NCBI GenBank assembly: GCA_019310195.1
Contig: JAFDET010000225.1
Location: 1 to 7,522 of the forward strand
From: Deltaproteobacteria bacterium
GTDB lineage: Bacteria; Myxococcota_A; UBA9160; JAFDET01
Length of the DNA: 7,522 bases
Reading direction: 5' to 3'
The position numbers and the translations under genes are program-made. Positions 5,525-7,522 of this stretch are shown in pieces; position 1 is the first letter of the stretch; each line of letters opens with the position of its first letter. The notes below the pieces were generated by a model that did not search any database, was not told the DNA's origin, and saw nothing but the letters and a program-made list of their open reading frames with translations.

Positions 5525-7205
5525 TTAGCGGCGTTCTTCGAGGATGGTCTCGGTGGCCCAGTCGGCGGCCTTGTGCACGTCCAGCTGGCGCGACTCGCCG
5601 TCGCGGCGGCGCTGGAAGTCCACCTTGCCCTCGGCCAGGCCCCACCAGGTCGGCGTCCTTGAACTTGACGCCGGGACGCTCGTCGCGATCGTCCAGGATC
5701 ACCTCGATGCCCGCCTCGCGCAGGGCGTCGTAGATGCGGGCCGCCGCCTCCGACGTCTCCACGTCGGCGGGCTTGACCACGCACACGACGATCTCGTAGG
5801 GGGCCACCGTGACCGGCCAGATCAGGCCATTGGCATCGTGGTTGGCCTCGGCCACGGCCGCCATGGCGCGGCCGATTCCAATCCCGTAGGAGCCCATGAT
5901 GATCGGGTGGCTCACGCCTTCCTCGTCCTGGAAGCTGGCGCCCAGCGTCTCGGAGTACTTGGTGCCCAGCTTGAAGATGTGGCCCACCTCGATGGTCTTG
6001 CCGATCGACAGCGCCGCGTCGCAGAGCGGGCAGGCCTCGCCCTGCTTCACCTCGCGCAGGTCGAGCCACTCGTCCACGGCGATGTCGCGGGCCAGGTCCA
6101 CGTTGCGCAGGTGGAAGCCGTCCTCGTTGGCGCCGGTGGTCATCGCGGTGCGGCCGCGCAGGTGCTCGTCGGCGTAGACCTTGAGCCCGGACACGCCCAC
6201 CGCGCCCAGGCTTCCCGCGCCGGCGCCCAGCGCCGCACGGATCTCCTCGTCGCCGGCGGCGCGCAGCTCCACCGCGCCGGTGCAGTCCAGCAGCTTCTGC
6301 TCCACCAGGTCGTGGTCGCCCCGAAGCAGCACCAGCACCGTCTCGCCGTCCAGCGCGTAGACCAGCGTCTTGACCTGGCGGTCGGCCGCGGCCCCCCCTT
6401 CGAAGCTCACCAGATCCTCGATGGTGCGTACGCCGGGGGTGGCAAACTTCTCCGGCGCGTCCTCGCAGGCCGGGTCCTCGACGGCGGGCAGCCGCGAGAT
6501 GGCCTTCTCCACGTTGGCCGCGTAGCCACAAGCTTCGCACGCGGCGATCAGATCCTCGCCGGCATCGCTGCGCACCATGAACTCGATGGACTCGCTGCCG
6601 CCCATGGACCCCGACGACGCCTCGACAGCCATGGTCTCCAGGCCGATGCGCGAGAAGATCTTGCGATAGGCCTCGAAGTGGCGCTGGAAGGAGCGGTCCA
6701 GACCCTCCCCATCCACGTCGAAGGAGTAGGAGTCCTTCATCACGAACTCGCGCACGCGCAGCAGGCCCGACTTGGGGCGCGGCTCGTCGCGGAACTTGGA
6801 CTGGATCTGGAACCAGATCTGGGGGAGCTGACGCCAGCTGCGCAGCTCGACGGCCAGCAGCGTAAAGATCTCCTCGTGGGTCACGGCCAGGGCCAGGTCG
6901 GTGTCGCGCCGGTCCTTGAGCCGGAACATCTCGGGACCGATCAGGTCCCAGCGCCCGCTGCGCTTCCACACCTCGCCCGGATGGAGCGTGGGCAGCTCGC
7001 ACTCCTGGGCGCCGATGCGCTCCATCTCCTGGCGCACCACGTTCTCGATCTTGCGGCAGACGCGCTTGCCCATGGGCAGCTTGGAGTAGGAGCCGGACAT
7101 GAGCTGGCGCACGAAGCCGCCGCGCACCAACAGCTTGTGGCTCACCGCCTCCGCGTCGGCCGGGTCGTCCCGCAGGGTGGGAATGAAGGCTTCGGACCAG
7201 CGCAC
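5525..7205 (-). CDS. proS: prolyl-tRNA synthetase (bacterial type), frameshifted near the C-terminus
   Basis: Charges tRNA-Pro with proline in the cytoplasm; class II synthetase. The first 522 residues are continuous from GTG 7205. Motif 2 is at FRDEPRPKSGLLR (138-150), and motif 3 is GSYGIGIGRAMAAVAE (438-453). A YbaK-like editing insertion lies roughly at 225-410, with K279 at the position of the editing lysine known from E. coli, and is bracketed by two CxxC pairs (C223/C226, C392/C395). The anticodon-binding domain begins near 465. After DADLVG (517-522) the frame is lost: the continuous frame runs on as unrelated Arg/Pro-rich sequence to a stop at 5490-5492. The genuine C-terminus resumes one frame over at 5641 as GLAEGKVDFQRRRDG and ends ILEERR at TAA 5525-5527. 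About ten residues (IPxR...VGxR region) are missing between the two, implying loss of roughly 32 bases. Start supported by AGAGGGGG (7211-7218) five bases upstream. Confidence 0.92.
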
Positions 7206-7311
7206 GGCGTCCCCCTCTCGGGCGGGAAGCTAGCAGCTATCCCGCAGGGTGGGAATGAAGGCTTCGGACCAGCGCACGGCGTCCCCCTCTCGGGCGGGAA
7301 GCTAGCAGCTA
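7168..7311. repeat. perfect 72-bp tandem duplication over the proS start
   Basis: Bases 7168-7239 and 7240-7311 are identical along all 72 positions; the match ends sharply on both sides. Each copy holds the proS ribosome binding site, GTG start and first 12-13 codons. The copy nearer the aminotransferase is the extra upstream one from the viewpoint of proS transcription. Without it the aminotransferase-proS gap would be 41 instead of 113 bases. Confidence 0.97.
7230..7277 (-). other. 15-codon upstream decoy ORF copying the ProRS N-terminus
   Basis: The upstream duplicate copy has a GTG at 7275-7277 with the same AGAGGGGG ribosome binding site (7283-7290) as proS. It reads (M)RWSEAFIPTLRDSC and stops at TAG 7230-7232, 24 bases before the real proS GTG. 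Because its initiation signals equal those of proS it is probably translated, and may deliver or divert ribosomes. It is a by-product of the duplication, with no independent function shown. Confidence 0.6.
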
Positions 7312-7318
7312 CTCGCAG

Positions 7319-7522
7319 CTAAAAGGGGGTGCCGACCCGGAAGGCGTAGTCGGGGAAGGCCTCGCGCACGCGAGCCGTAACGGGCCCGGGCTCGCCGGCG
7401 CCGATGGACTCGCCGTCGAGGCTGCGCACCGGAACGATGCCGGCTCCGCTCCCGGTCAGGAACAGCTCGTCGGCGCGCAGCAGATCCACGCGCCCCAGGC
7501 TGCGCTCGGAGGCTGCGATGCC
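7319..7522 (-). CDS. fold-type IV PLP aminotransferase, IlvE-like, C-terminal part only
   Basis: The last 67 codons of a gene that enters from beyond the right edge and ends at TAG 7319-7321. The segment ERSLGRVDLLRADELFLTGS, then GIVPVRSLDG and the EPGPVT motif, is the characteristic end of branched-chain amino-acid aminotransferases and related D-amino-acid or aminodeoxychorismate enzymes. These use PLP to move amino groups between keto acids. The FLTGSGAGIVPV loop binds the PLP phosphate and substrate carboxylate in this family. The catalytic lysine lies outside the window. The orientation matches proS, which follows after 113 bases (41 without the duplication), so the genes may be co-transcribed. 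IlvE is the likeliest member, but the fragment is too short to exclude the others, so no symbol is given. Confidence 0.82.
   Translation of the reverse strand, partial: GIAASERSLGRVDLLRADELFLTGSGAGIVPVRSLDGESIGAGEPGPVTARVREAFPDYAFRVGTPF

Noticed and set aside
5490..5640. The continuous proS frame after residue 522 as a real C-terminus
   Set aside because: The tail is Arg/Pro-rich and unlike ProRS, whereas the expected C-terminal sequence is present in another frame of the same bases.
5544..7322. A 592-codon open frame on the plus strand opposite proS
   Set aside because: It is the antisense shadow of a GC-rich gene. The proS frame has clear synthetase motifs, while the antisense product has no recognisable domain and runs through the duplicated start region.

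Overview
The window comes from a GC-rich Gram-negative bacterium. A lipobox c-type cytochrome points to a periplasm and respiratory chain, and the prolyl-tRNA synthetase is the bacterial type with an inserted editing domain. Gene content and codon use would suit a deltaproteobacterial or myxobacterial-type lineage, or an uncultured relative known from metagenomes. That placement is an inference and is weak.

Layout. Left, plus strand: the 3' part of a PAS-containing sensor histidine kinase (1-1029), an APH-fold small-molecule kinase 11 bp later (1041-2120), and a single-domain cyclic-nucleotide-binding-fold protein with its own strong ribosome binding site (2227-2787). Middle: a CDP-alcohol phosphatidyltransferase on the minus strand (2809-3357), diverging across 51 bp from a small cytochrome c lipoprotein gene (3409-3744). 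The cytochrome gene converges on a six-helix membrane protein resembling the membrane domain of PuuD-type urate hydroxylases (3741-4442, minus), and the two genes share a CTAG that holds both stop codons. Right, all minus strand and read from right to left: the end of a fold-type-IV (IlvE-like) aminotransferase (7319-7522), proS (5525-7205), and a stand-alone 5'-3' exonuclease (4548-5434).

The most unusual part is the aminotransferase-proS-exonuclease cluster. Four separate sequence lesions or repeats sit within about 1.9 kb. (a) A perfect 72-bp tandem duplication copies the proS start region and creates a 15-codon decoy of the ProRS N-terminus. (b) A deletion with frameshift near codon 522 of proS removes about ten residues of the anticodon-binding domain, and the true C-terminus continues in another frame to a TAA at 5525-5527. 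(c) A REPIN-like element with 31-bp perfect inverted arms, each containing a GGGAC/GTCCC palindrome, fills most of the proS-exonuclease gap. (d) A perfect 8-bp tandem duplication in codons 6-11 of the exonuclease gene puts its natural ATG out of frame. Removing one copy restores a clean N-terminus with the catalytic LIDG motif. These could be genuine decay, reversible tandem-repeat switches, or assembly errors; the sequence alone cannot decide.

The other genes look intact. The cytochrome and the PuuD-like membrane protein may work together: known PuuD fuses such a membrane domain to a cytochrome c, and here the two parts would be separate neighbouring genes. No RNA genes, CRISPR arrays, transposase genes or intergenic stretches above 300 bases were seen.
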